A DNA stretch of 64,000 nucleotides, from contig ML677386.1 of NCBI GenBank assembly GCA_007922305.1, positions 10,893,830-10,957,829 on the forward strand. Reading direction: 5' to 3'. This stretch comes from Dermatemys mawii. Its lineage: Eukaryota > Chordata > Testudines > Dermatemydidae. Shown here piece by piece: positions 24,001-32,471 of the stretch (positions are counted from its first letter, which is position 1; every line of letters begins with the position of its first letter). Both the position numbers and the translations under genes were made by a program. Under the pieces are notes generated by a model. That model ran no database searches. It was not told where the DNA came from and worked only from the letters and a program-made list of their open reading frames with translations.

Positions 24001-25725
24001 CTCAGACTGTTTAGCTTCAAAATGAGATGACTAAGGGATATGACATCTATAAAATCTAAGGTATAAAATATAAGGTCTATAAAATCAAGAATGGTGTACA
24101 GAAAGTGAAGAGGGAAGTGTTATTTACCTCTCTTCACATAATACAAAAACCAGAAGTCACCTAATGAAAATAACAGATTTAAAACAAACATAAGGAAGTA
24201 CTTCTTCACACAACGCACAGACAATCTGTGGAACTGGTTGCCAAGGCCAAACATATAACTGCATTAAAAAATAATTGGAAAAATTCATGGCAGATAGGTC
24301 CACCACTAGCTATTAGCCAAGATGGTCAGGGATGCAATCCCATGCTCTGGATGTCCCTAAACTTCTGACTGCCAGAAAGCCAACTGGACAACAGTGGATG
24401 GATCACTCTAGCCCTGTTCTATTCACCTTGGTATCCACCATTGTTGGAAGCCAGGATACTGGGCTAGATGGACTATTGGTTTGTCTCACTATGGCCATTC
24501 TTACGTTATGATCTTATGGGTATAGCTACAAATGTTCACCAATGTGTCAGAGCGGATAAGGTTTTTGTTATGTTGGTGAGAGACAAGCCTTCAAGCTTAG
24601 CAGAGCTCTCTACCACACCCACTTTTGTTATTCTCATATCCTGGGACCCACATTAGCTCTCTTGTAGCTCAGAGCTCCCTAAATCAAGTGGACTTAGTTA
24701 CTCACTGATGGCCTTTTACTATGGGAAACCTTGGGTGCCATAGAGCTGCAGCAGAAACTCCAAACCAACTTCCTCTTGGCCTCTCTAGCATAGGGAGCAT
24801 GGCCAGAGCATCCCTGGCAGCAGCACTGCCCTACAGGCAACTGCCACAGGAGACAGCATCCTGAGATCTCTTCCAATTTGCAGCTAGGATATGAATCAAG
24901 ACTGACACCTGGGTAGCCCCACAATCGGGGGACTGTAAAGACTTTCTGAAGTCAACTCTATTCTTGTAGTTTATGCAGGCTATACTGTATAATTTTCCAA
25001 GGCCCATTTTTTCTTTGTGCTTGCTATCAATCCTATTTACAAAGCAGACAGGTTATATTTTTGTATCTTTAAATGACAGTTCAAGTCATATACTATAGTC
25101 AGGCTTAGCAGATTTTTTTCTTATACATAATTTGACACGTTTGTTGCCAGGTGGTTGTTTTTTCAGAACACTTTAATTTTTCAGTTGTGCAAAATTACAG
25201 TGAGGATTTAACTGAGTGACAGCACCCGGCACAACTGGGGGTGGGGTGGGGTGGGGTGGGGGTCACGAAAACGAGTCCGGGGCTCTGGGACCCTACTGGG
25301 ACCATCTATGCCCTTTTGAGGTAATAAAGGGCTGTGTGAAAAAGGCAGGACGAAGGCGTGTGCCCGGCTCCTCGTATCAACACGGGACTCCCCCTCGCCC
25401 CAATGGTACCCGGGACGCCCCCGCCCCCTTGGGTTTCTCCTCCCCGGGGCTGGAAGCGGTGACGCGCCATCCCCGCGCCCCCACTACTGGGCCGGAGGCA
25501 GCACACCAAGGCCAGGCCCCTGAGGCGGGACTGGGGGGCACGGGACCCCCGCTCCCGTGCCAAGCACCGGCCTTTCCAGCTCGCTGCCCACTAGCTGCTG
25601 CGTCGAGGCCTCGCGCGCGGGGGCGGGGCGACGGTTGATGCTTGAGAAGGGGCACGTGCCGCGCGCTCTCACCCTCCTCCGCGCGGCGCGGGCCTTGGAA
25701 CTTTCGCTGCTCTGGGAGTTTTCAT
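11737..25725 (-). CDS. RBM34: RBM34, RNA-binding motif protein 34, complete 11-exon gene
   Basis: RBM34 is a nucleolar RNA-binding protein related to yeast Nop12 and is thought to act in ribosome biogenesis. Joining the 11 exons listed below gives 1284 nt and 427 residues with every splice phase consistent; human RBM34 is about 430. Domains: conserved N-terminal EDYVIGQVVNSLF (residues about 39-51); a basic and acidic linker; RRM1 with RNP2 LFVGNL (187-192) and RNP1-like YINAYVVF (243-250); RRM2 with RNP2 IFVGNL (290-295) and RNP1 KGFGYVLF (329-336); a lysine-rich C-terminus (about 365-427) fitting nucleolar targeting. The protein matches human RBM34 exon by exon. The gene lies between TOMM20 and ARID4B on the same strand. 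The least certain part is exon 1. Confidence 0.95.
12919..13037 (-). CDS. RBM34: RBM34 exon 10 (RRM2 core)
   Basis: Acceptor TTGCAG|A, donor GAG|GTACGG. It encodes VREHFSQCGNVVAVRIVRD then NTGIGKGFGYVLFE, the RNP1 strand of RRM2, nearly identical to the human domain. Confidence 0.95.
14138..14180 (-). CDS. RBM34: RBM34 exon 9 (start of RRM2)
   Basis: A 43-nt exon, acceptor TTTTAG|C and donor ATG|GTGAGT. It encodes HDNKRSIFVGNLSY, the RNP2 strand of RRM2, matching human RDKRSVFVGNLPY. Confidence 0.95.
14270..14333 (-). CDS. RBM34: RBM34 exon 8 (end of RRM1)
   Basis: Acceptor TAATAG|A, donor TCT|GTAAGT. It encodes NGTQITNGFHIRVDLASKAT, the last RRM1 strand, matching human NGAQIADGFRIRVDLAS. 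Confidence 0.95.
14594..14677 (-). CDS. RBM34: RBM34 exon 7
   Basis: Acceptor CTTCAG|G, donor AAG|GTATGT. It encodes the RRM1 RNP1 strand, YINAYVVFKEESAATKALK, matching human NINAYVVFKEESAATQALK. Confidence 0.95.
15278..15400 (+). mobile_element. Foldback-family half element (RBM34 intron)
   Basis: It carries gagctctgtgtggcttgaaag, then gtttgtctctctcagcaaca, ataaaagatactacctcacc and cacctagtct. This is the right arm of the element at 35735-35949 without its inverted left arm. A degraded tail may continue to about 15400. Confidence 0.6.
15546..15589 (-). CDS. RBM34: RBM34 exon 6
   Basis: A 44-nt exon, acceptor TTGAAG|G and donor AA|GTAGGT. It encodes VPAEDTLSKKLAAI, the RRM1 loop insertion seen in human as IPAEGTLSKKLAAIK. 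The donor is weaker than its neighbours. Confidence 0.93.
16197..16256 (-). CDS. RBM34: RBM34 exon 5
   Basis: A 60-nt exon, acceptor TTTAG|ATG and donor TTG|GTATGT. It encodes MLKSFFKEYGQIESIRFRSL, helix 1 and strand 2 of RRM1. Confidence 0.95.
16330..16415 (+). repeat. CR1-like 3' end fragment
   Basis: It contains ggaattaggtgaccattaca, cccttccaacctt and atttctatgaatta, the closing words of CR1 3' UTRs. It lies in RBM34 intron 4, next to exon 5. Confidence 0.5.
17688..17919 (-). CDS. RBM34: RBM34 exon 4 (start of RRM1)
   Basis: Acceptor AAAG|A, donor CAG|GTAAGT. It encodes ECALEQADEEEEEKG, then a basic stretch, then LKNQRTLFVGNLPISC, the first strand (RNP2) of RRM1. It matches human LKNERTVFVGNLPVTC. 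Confidence 0.95.
17920..19085 (-). other. RBM34: RBM34 intron 3
   Basis: This intron sits between exons 3 and 4. I see no repeat or RNA gene in it that I can name; it is AT-rich with short meaningless frames. The smaller introns downstream (12010-12918, 13038-14137, 14678-15545, 16257-17687) are also mostly featureless apart from the fragments listed. Confidence 0.55.
19086..19225 (-). CDS. RBM34: RBM34 exon 3
   Basis: The acceptor is TTTAAG|GAG after a poly-T run; the donor is CAG|GTACGG. It encodes a lysine-rich linker with KKAKKNKLSIAEKRLAN, matching the human linker KKVKAKKKHTNAEKKLAD. It ends two bases into an Arg codon. Confidence 0.92.
19800..20420. repeat. GC-rich interspersed repeat in RBM34 intron 2
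   Basis: This is a GC-rich block inside AT-rich intron, with two inverse-related segments sharing 'gctgtttggca' (near 20118 and 20270) and aagc(c/a)t(a/g)g(c/g)gg words. It resembles GC-rich turtle DNA transposons. No exact ends or TSD found. The 204- and 164-codon frames over it are artefacts of base composition. Confidence 0.45.
20579..20750 (-). CDS. RBM34: RBM34 exon 2
   Basis: It has acceptor TTAATAG|C and donor AGA|GTAAGT. The 57 codons include EDYVIGQVVNSLFQ and ETQPVFVAVPR, matching human EDYRLGQVASSLF and QPVYVPVPK. The 4.9-kb intron before it holds a nested CR1/hAT cluster. Confidence 0.93.
21051..21258. mobile_element. hAT-type miniature element
   Basis: The ends are perfect inverted repeats, CAGGCCTGCACAAC and GTTGTGCAGGCCTG. 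A perfect 8-bp duplication, ctttaaag, flanks it at 21043-21050 and 21259-21266. The interior has 'gcggcccg' words and no transposase. Confidence 0.92.
21719..22031. mobile_element. hAT-type element nested in CR1
   Basis: It starts CAGGGGTCAGCAACC and ends GGTTGCCTACCCCTG. A perfect 8-bp duplication, ctgtagag, flanks it at 21711-21718 and 22032-22039. It splits the CR1 reading frame exactly at the duplicated site, so it is younger than the CR1. It is non-coding. Confidence 0.93.
23193..23900. mobile_element. DNA element nested in CR1
   Basis: About 700 bp of non-CR1 sequence interrupts the CR1 between 'ccatctcaaagag' and 'agaactggaaaaagtacaga'. Inverted termini of about 14 bp are visible: GGCTAAACTTGCAG on the left and CTGCAAGTTTAGCC on the right. 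There is no convincing coding sequence, and the superfamily is unassigned. Confidence 0.65.
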
Positions 25726-26340
25726 CGGGATGGGAGGGCGGGGGGGGCGGATCCAATTTTGACCCGACCTCGCTCCGGGAAGCGCCTCGACAAACGAGCA
25801 GCAGCGGGGAGCGCGCGACCAGTCCCGGACCATCGATATTACGTCACTTCCGGTGGGCGCCAGCGCCTCTCTTGATAGGTCAGGGTCAGGCTGAGGCACC
25901 GCCCTCCCATGGCGGAGAGCAAAAGCGAGGCTGTTCTGGGCGTGAACCGTTACGCTTCCCAGCGGTCCCGCCCCAGAGGTGGAGCCGCGCGCTTACAGGG
26001 GCCCCGAGTCCTTATGTGCACCTCGTAGCGCCTGACTCTTCGGTGCGGCGCGGGGACCCGCCTCTCGCCCGTCAGAGCAGCCCGCGGGGAGCCCGACACC
26101 GGGCCACCGCGGAGGGGCGGGTTTATGGTAGTGCCCGTGGTAGGGGCTGTGGTTCCTTTGAGTCCCTGAGGGCTTTGGTACGTTTTTGCCCCGTTGACAA
26201 AAATGCGCAGGCGCGGTGCGGCTCCGATAATGGAGCCGTTTTAAGAAACGGCGCAACCGCTTAATCTCGGGCTGGCTGGGGGCGGAGTCACTGGTTCTGC
26301 CATGTGACGTAGGAATCTAGTCTAGTGTCTCTCCGCCCGA
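25220..26340. promoter_or_regulatory. RBM34: CpG island and RBM34 promoter
   Basis: A CpG-dense block surrounds RBM34 exon 1. On its upstream side a CRE-like TACGTCA abuts an ETS-type ACTTCCGG (25840-25853), the usual core of a TATA-less promoter. This places the transcription start near 25800-25850, about 100 bp above the predicted start codon. The island continues some 450 bp past this point on the plus-strand side. Confidence 0.75.
25673..25725 (-). CDS. RBM34: RBM34 exon 1 (predicted start)
   Basis: It encodes MKTPRAAKVPRPAPRGG and ends GG|GTGAGA, two bases into a codon. Exon 2 supplies the third base (C), giving Gly and an open frame into KECERNETG. The N-terminus is poorly conserved, so this rests on position inside the CpG island, the donor and the phase match. 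The frame stays open upstream with in-frame ATGs near 25833 and 25899, but those lie at or beyond the likely transcription start. Confidence 0.7.
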
Positions 26341-29300
26341 CAGCGAGTGCAGGACTGCGGTCTGGGTCAGGGAGGAGGATCCTGCGGTAGCATGTGGAAC
26401 AAAACAACTCTCCGCCGAATACCTACTCGGTATGGAAAATTAAAAAGTGTTGTAATGAGGCGCCCGCTTCCAGAACGTCGCAACCTGCCACTAACAGCGA
26501 AGGTCTTCGGAGCCAGGGCACCGTTCCCGTGCTCGGTCATGTTTTGATTGCTGAGAGTCAGCTACTTATGTTAATTTCTTGCTCTGAGCATTTTATTTGA
26601 ATATTCACTTCTGTGTTTGATCCGTGAGAAGAGGTAGGTATTCCTGGAAATTCAGACACAGTATTCACATTATTACAGGTGTCAAAATACTTATTTTAAA
26701 TGATTGGCACCCAATGAATAAACTTTTGATATGGATCCCACTACCAGATTATGACAACCTAATCTCTCTTAATAAGGCTCTTCCTTAGGAGACTGTCAGA
26801 TACTCAATAAACAAAAGTCCTTGTCTCTCAATATTCCAGTACAAACATATGTACTCTATATCAGATTCCTTACACAAAAACTCATCTCCTAGAAACAAAC
26901 ATGCACAGGATTCATTTGCACACTAACATATTTCTTTTACACAAATATATATTACATTTTCTGTACTTACTCTATACACTATATTTAGGCTTAAAGGGAT
27001 TAGATTTTATTGGTAAATGTCAATTTTGCCATACACACAAACCAATGAAAGGTATTTATATAACTGAAATTTACATACAAGCAAAATAAGAAAAATACTG
27101 CTTGAGAATTCTACTGTTGTTAGTCTCCCCCACCATAATTTTGCAAAACTGAAAATTTAACATGACAATCTAAAAAATGTTTAAAAATAAACATGCCTAC
27201 ACAATTTAAAAAAAAAAAAAAATTCAGGCAAGCCTAAGTATAATATATGACTATGACTATTTTGTATATCTAAAATATACAAAATGTAAGGCATCAGAGC
27301 TGGGTATATAGCAAGTAGAAAGAAAAGATGGTTCTTGGAAGATGATACAATGTGTACAGGTATGCAATGTATATACTGTAGCCTAAATGAACTACAGGGA
27401 TGCAAAGTTGATTTAAAGGTGTCTGCAGTCCCGATTGTGGGGCCATCCAGGTGTCAGTTTTGTTCCACACACTTGCTGCAAGTTACAACCCCTCTCAGGA
27501 TGCTGTCTCTTGAGCCAGTTGCCAGTGGGACATTCCATATGGCCAGGCATGCCCTGGCCATGCCTATACCAGAGAGGCCAACAGGAGCTTGGTTAGGAGC
27601 CTCAGCTGCAGCTCCCTGGCACCCAAGGTTTCCACTGGCAAGGGCAATCACGAAGGGACTGGATTTATCCACTGGATAAATAAATAAATCCACTGGATTT
27701 AGGCAACTCTGTGTTCTGGGAACTAGCTGAAAAATGCTGCAGTGGAGAAGAAAATTTGCTTCTCAGCCTACAATTTAAAAGTTTAGTAATTTTGGGTGGC
27801 CAGGATAGCACACCTTAAAGGAGCTTGATTTTCAGAGAGTGGGATGTTTAGAAGTTTTCAAAAATCAAGCTTCATTAAGGTGTCAGTCCACCCAGAAACT
27901 GAGGAAATATATTTACTCATTTTTAAAAATCAAGGTCCTAGTTCTTCAAAGGGCCCAAATATGGTTTGTATTTTCTCCTATAATAGTAATATAACTTTGA
28001 ATAAACAGTTCTTGTTTGCATAGCCAATAGTGTTATGATGTCACATTGTATCATATTATGAAGAGGAAATCTTTTTATTTGGGGAAATATTGGGATATAG
28101 AACTGTAGGAAACTCAGAAAAGTTAGCTACACTGGTGTTTTTTGGTGAATGGGGAGTGTTACTACTGAATGTAGAGTTTCCTTGAGATACGGAAAGGATT
28201 GACATGCTTGTTCAAATTTCTCACATCCATGAACTGTTGGGTTATTAAAAGGTCAAGGATTCACTTTTTTGCCATGAGATGAACTGAAAATTCTGCTCTC
28301 TACTTCTTCTGAAGCTCCAAATAGGGGGGTGATGTTGCCCTCCTTCAGCAGCCAGCATTCTCATGGAAGATTCTAGATCAAATTCAGCTATGTGTGAATT
28401 ACATGAGGGGCATATAATGGCTAGAAAATAAATTGATATATTTGATTCTCTGGCAATTAAAAAAAAAAGTTGGTAAATCCAAAAACTTTTTTGGGGGGAA
28501 TTTTTGGAAAATCAGTAAAATAATTTGGGTTGGACAGAACATTTCATTTTGATTTTGAGCACTATTTAACAAAAGCAAAGGAAATTTGGAAATGAAAGGC
28601 TAGAATCACAAGAGGACTTAGGCACAAAATGTCAAAGCCAAGTAAGAACCTCTCCTGTTGAAGCTGTTCCACTTGTTTAAATAATTAAACATTAATTCGG
28701 TCACAGTGAGAGAGTGACAGTATAGCCTGGGACTGGGACAGCTGAGTTCCAGCTCCTGCTTCAGAGTGGGGATTCAAATCTGAGTCTCCGACATCCCGAG
28801 TATCCTAACCCCTGGGCTATTTGATTAAGGCAAGGGGGGTTCCTCCTTGGTTTTATGACTGGCACTCTAAGTCTGCTTGGGAATCTATCCCTAAAAAATC
28901 AATACATTTTGTTTGTTTTTTTTAAAAAAAGCAATCATTTTGACAAATTCTATACAAATTCATGAAGTGTTTTGGTCAATCCAAATCTGCAATTTTTTTT
29001 TTTTCCAAAAAAAAGTTTCAGATGAAAAACTGTGCCCAGATCAAATCCTAACCTAAGTAGAAGTCTACATCAAATTGGTAAGTGTGTACTCACATTTTTG
29101 TTTGGAATCGCAAATGTGAGGACAGGGACACAACTTTCAGTTGTCTCGCAGCCACAGGCAATAAGAAGGAATTGCAGGTCGGTTGGCCCATTATTCCCTT
29201 TATGCTCTTGGCTGGGTGGATGGGGGTTGAAAGGGTGCAAGGACGCAGAGGACACAGGTGTGGCTTAACAGACACTGCGGGCAAAAAAATTCCAATTTTG

Positions 29301-30700
29301 TGTGCGTGGGGTGCATGAGATCCACCAAGAGTGGAAGCACTTGAAGAAGAATTTTTATTACTTGTGATATGAGAGAAGGAAAGAGCTCAAATGATTCATG
29401 GAATCTAGGAAATTTGAAGGCCTAACAAGTAAAAACATTTTTTCTTGGAATCAGTGACATATTGAGCTGCAGAATACCATTTACAGAGAATAATCTTTCA
29501 GAATGGAACTTCACTGTAACACCTCTAGAGCAATTTATAATACTGAAATTATTCATTAAATCACATGGAAATAAATACAGTAAAGAAAGGACTAATATCT
29601 GCATTAGATGGCATGGCTACCTGCAGTATTATTCTACTGCTAATGAGAGTATAATTCACCTTAATGAAAAATCTGTGGTTTCTAGCTTTCCTTTCCACTT
29701 TCAAGAAGCAAAAAAATTCCCATCAGTGAGAAAGCCCCCCAAAATAAATAAATAAGATTTCTGGGGGAAGACTGATTAAGGAGGAAGATAACAAGGAGTA
29801 ATTAGACCAAAACAGATACAGCAAGTATAGAATCCTGCCCTGCTTACTGAGACAGACTAAAGCCAGTAGAGTTTTATTAGAGTAAAAGCTATCTGGCCAA
29901 AAAGCAGATGCAGATGCATAGTCCAGATGGTGAACTTTGCCTTCAGTTCCACAAGAGCAATTCCCAGTGAAACCAATGCAAGTTACATCTACTGATGGGG
30001 TAACACAGGCAGATGCTTAACTTTACTACTATGAACAGTCAGTTAAGTCATTTAAATCAAAAGGATTCCTCATGGTCCTAAAGTTAAGCATGTCCTTAAG
30101 TGTTTGGAGGATCAGGCCCTCAGATGGCAGAATGCTAGTAATTAAAATAGTCAAGTCTTGCTAAACTGCATATTAATGACTTGTTTTTTAACAAAATCTC
30201 ATTGATATTTACCAGTCTGCACATGCAATAACATTTTAATAAGATGAATTAAGTCTGTATACATAGGATCAAATTCAGACCTGGGGTAAGCAGGAGCATT
30301 TCCAGTTATTTCACTGGAGTTCTGCTTTCACCTCATCTGAACTTGGCCAATAGATATTAGAGGTCAGCAAATACCTTAAGCATCTTTTCTTTCACATTTT
30401 CAAACTAACTGAATTAAAGTGGAACAAGTTCAGTCTTTAATTATGTGGATGCAACCTTATTTATGTCAATTTGCCAAATTAGTCAGTAGCATGGCTCTGT
30501 AGAGGATGAATTTGGCCAAATCGAGAAGAGAATTTGGGCCATTATATTTTTCTCAAAATTATTCCTTATATATTTATTTCTTACAACACAACCAATACAA
30601 TTAGCTTAACTGATTCTACAGTCTGATATCATTTAAATAAACACACTAAAATTACTTAATTAAACTGTTAGAAACAAAATCAGGGATTCACAAACTATGG
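26341..30700. other. RBM34-ARID4B intergenic region
   Basis: I recognise no protein-coding gene. It contains a tRNA-derived SINE (28690-28830) and an ancient SINE-like fragment near 30266-30350 with caaattcagacctgggg and tttcactggagttctg. Repeat content is much lower than on the TOMM20 side. The CpG-rich 5' edge could start a divergent transcript. Confidence 0.55.
28690..28830 (-). repeat. tRNA-derived SINE
   Basis: Read on the minus strand, an A-box-like TAGCCCAGGGGTTAGGATAC is followed about 35 bp later by a B-box-like GATTTGAATCCCC, the internal pol III promoter layout of a tRNA-like head. It is too diverged to fold as a functional tRNA. Confidence 0.6.
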
Positions 30701-30703
30701 CAT

Positions 30704-30709
30704 TTTATT
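30704..30709 (-). terminator. ARID4B: Candidate ARID4B polyadenylation signal AATAAA
   Basis: This is a canonical hexamer on the minus strand, 1.63 kb past the stop codon. It was chosen because it closes the repeat-free block; alternatives exist, so usage is a guess. Confidence 0.45.
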
Positions 30710-32340
30710 TCAGAGGCCTTTGCTTACATTTGTACAATATATTACATAATTCTCCATTGTCTGCAGAACCTAATATATATTTTATAGCTTTTCTTCTATA
30801 AGCTTTTCCTTCAATGTTTGTCAACAAATTTTTACAGTCTTGTACAAATCTGAATACTTTGAAACCATTTTCAATAAAATCAGTTACTGTAAGCACACAC
30901 TACGAAGACTGAAAACGCTTTTCTTAGAAAAGTTAATGTAAAGGATTCTGACACTCTAGCATCTACAAACAAAACCTTTTGAAATTACATGTTGTATTGC
31001 CAAAAAACAAAGAAAAACATGCCAGCCCCTTTTCCCCCGCAGCCAAAAGAAGTACACAGAACTACAATTAAAACAGTAAAACAATCTGTACAATAAAGTA
31101 CTGTGTATTAACAGTGCCAGGTATTAAATAGCTTGAATGAACACTTCCGCAATATACAAATGTCTTACAAAGATGTATAATTAACAGGAGAGCGCTTGGG
31201 ATTCATACAACATAAAATCAATACATGTGAAAACAGCTTTGAGTTGGTTTTGGATTTTGTACAAGGCATTTTTTTAAAAAATTAATGTCTGACACTCAGC
31301 TAGCTATTTATATTAAAAACAACTATCCTTTTGTGGCAGTGTTCATATCAGCAACCACAACTATATTAACACAGCTTTCTCCTTCTTGAAGTCCTCTCAG
31401 TTGCAGCTCGTAATAAAATAAGCATTACAAATGAAATATTTGTTGCTTTAAGGGAAAAGAAACATTTACAAGAAAACACAAAAATATAACTGTTATAATC
31501 CATTATGAATAAATAGACGCTTTAAACTGGCTAAATACAATCTTTATACATTGTTTAAGATTTAATACAGTTTGATAGCCATTTTCTTCCTTTTGTCATA
31601 ATGTATTTTATCAAAATTAAAAAAAATACTGATTCATAGAAAAATGGCAAAGTACAGTAGTTCCATTCCAATTAATGGGTTATTAAAACCCACAATAACC
31701 TATTAGCCTAATTCAAATCTGTAAACATTAATCAGTCTTTTTAAAAGAGAATCTTTATATTTGGTTATCAGGACTGTCGTCAAACATCCTACTAACTGCA
31801 GGTTTTGAATTTTATACATGTGCTTGACTTATACAATTAAAGCCACTATGAGGTGACTTAGAAGTTAAAAAACAATTAGTTTGTACAAATGAAAATAGGT
31901 TCAATATTTGTCATAAATAAATGGAAAAATATCAAATGTTCCAGCTTTAACAAAATACCAGGGAATACATGTACAGTAAGACTTAACACATTAATTAAGC
32001 CCATCGAACAACAGTATGCATCAATTAGGCCCATCCAACAACTGTATGCTTACTGTACTGTCTCAACAGGCAGTGAACAGCCTCTCCATTTGCCACAGTG
32101 GAAGGCCTTCGAGTCACTAGACATACAATTCCCAGACAAGTTGGAAACAATTATTGCTTGAGGAAAAGCAGTTTGTTGTACTTTTGCTTCATAAAAGTGC
32201 ACTTAAGTGCAAAGTTAGCTTGTCAAGAAACAATTTTTAAATACAAAATAGTGCTTGTCTGAATTTTGTGCCACCGTGCAGTATAAAAAAAGTGGCCCTC
32301 AGCAGCCATTAAGTGCAAAGTGCTTTGGCAAGTCCTGCTG
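30704..32340 (-). other. ARID4B: ARID4B 3' UTR (inferred)
   Basis: The stop codon is at 32341-32343. The AT-rich DNA below it holds no recognisable repeat for about 1.6 kb, down to an AATAAA on the minus strand at 30704-30709. Other AATAAA words lie within and below, so the true end is uncertain. Length and lack of repeats fit a retained 3' UTR. Confidence 0.6.
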
Positions 32341-32471
32341 TCACCTGCACTCAACTGACATCCCATTCTGTGACGAACTTGACATAGATGGTTCTGCTAA
32401 AGTTAACATAACTGCAGCTGTAATGGAACTGGAGGAAGGTGAGGAAGAAGATGATGATGTAATAGCGGCAC
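32341..32471 (-). CDS. ARID4B: ARID4B last coding exon and stop
   Basis: Acceptor TCATAG|GT. It encodes a Ser run, then [15 protein letters not shown] and NGMSVECR, then TGA. The C-terminus is that of human ARID4B. The plus-strand frame across it (32255-32500) is a shadow. Confidence 0.96.

Larger units (their letters stand above)
21580..24520 (+). mobile_element. CR1 LINE with two later insertions
   Basis: This is a long plus-strand CR1 copy in RBM34 intron 1. Broken ORF2 reverse-transcriptase sequence is readable from about 21600 through 22980 (for example FADNTKLLQVVKSKADCKEL and WQMKFNVDKCKVM near 22790-22930). The 3' end near 24475-24518 reads ctatggccattcttacg then gatcttatg. A hAT element (21719-22031) and another DNA element (23193-23900) interrupt it. 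Stops and frameshifts make it inactive. Confidence 0.88.

Noticed and set aside
25557..26264. Plus-strand 235-codon frame over the RBM34 CpG island
   Set aside because: It is antisense to RBM34 exon 1, of low-complexity composition, with no recognisable domain.
28771..28820. tRNA gene on the minus strand
   Set aside because: A- and B-box-like words are present but the spacing and arms do not fold as a tRNA; it fits the head of an old SINE.
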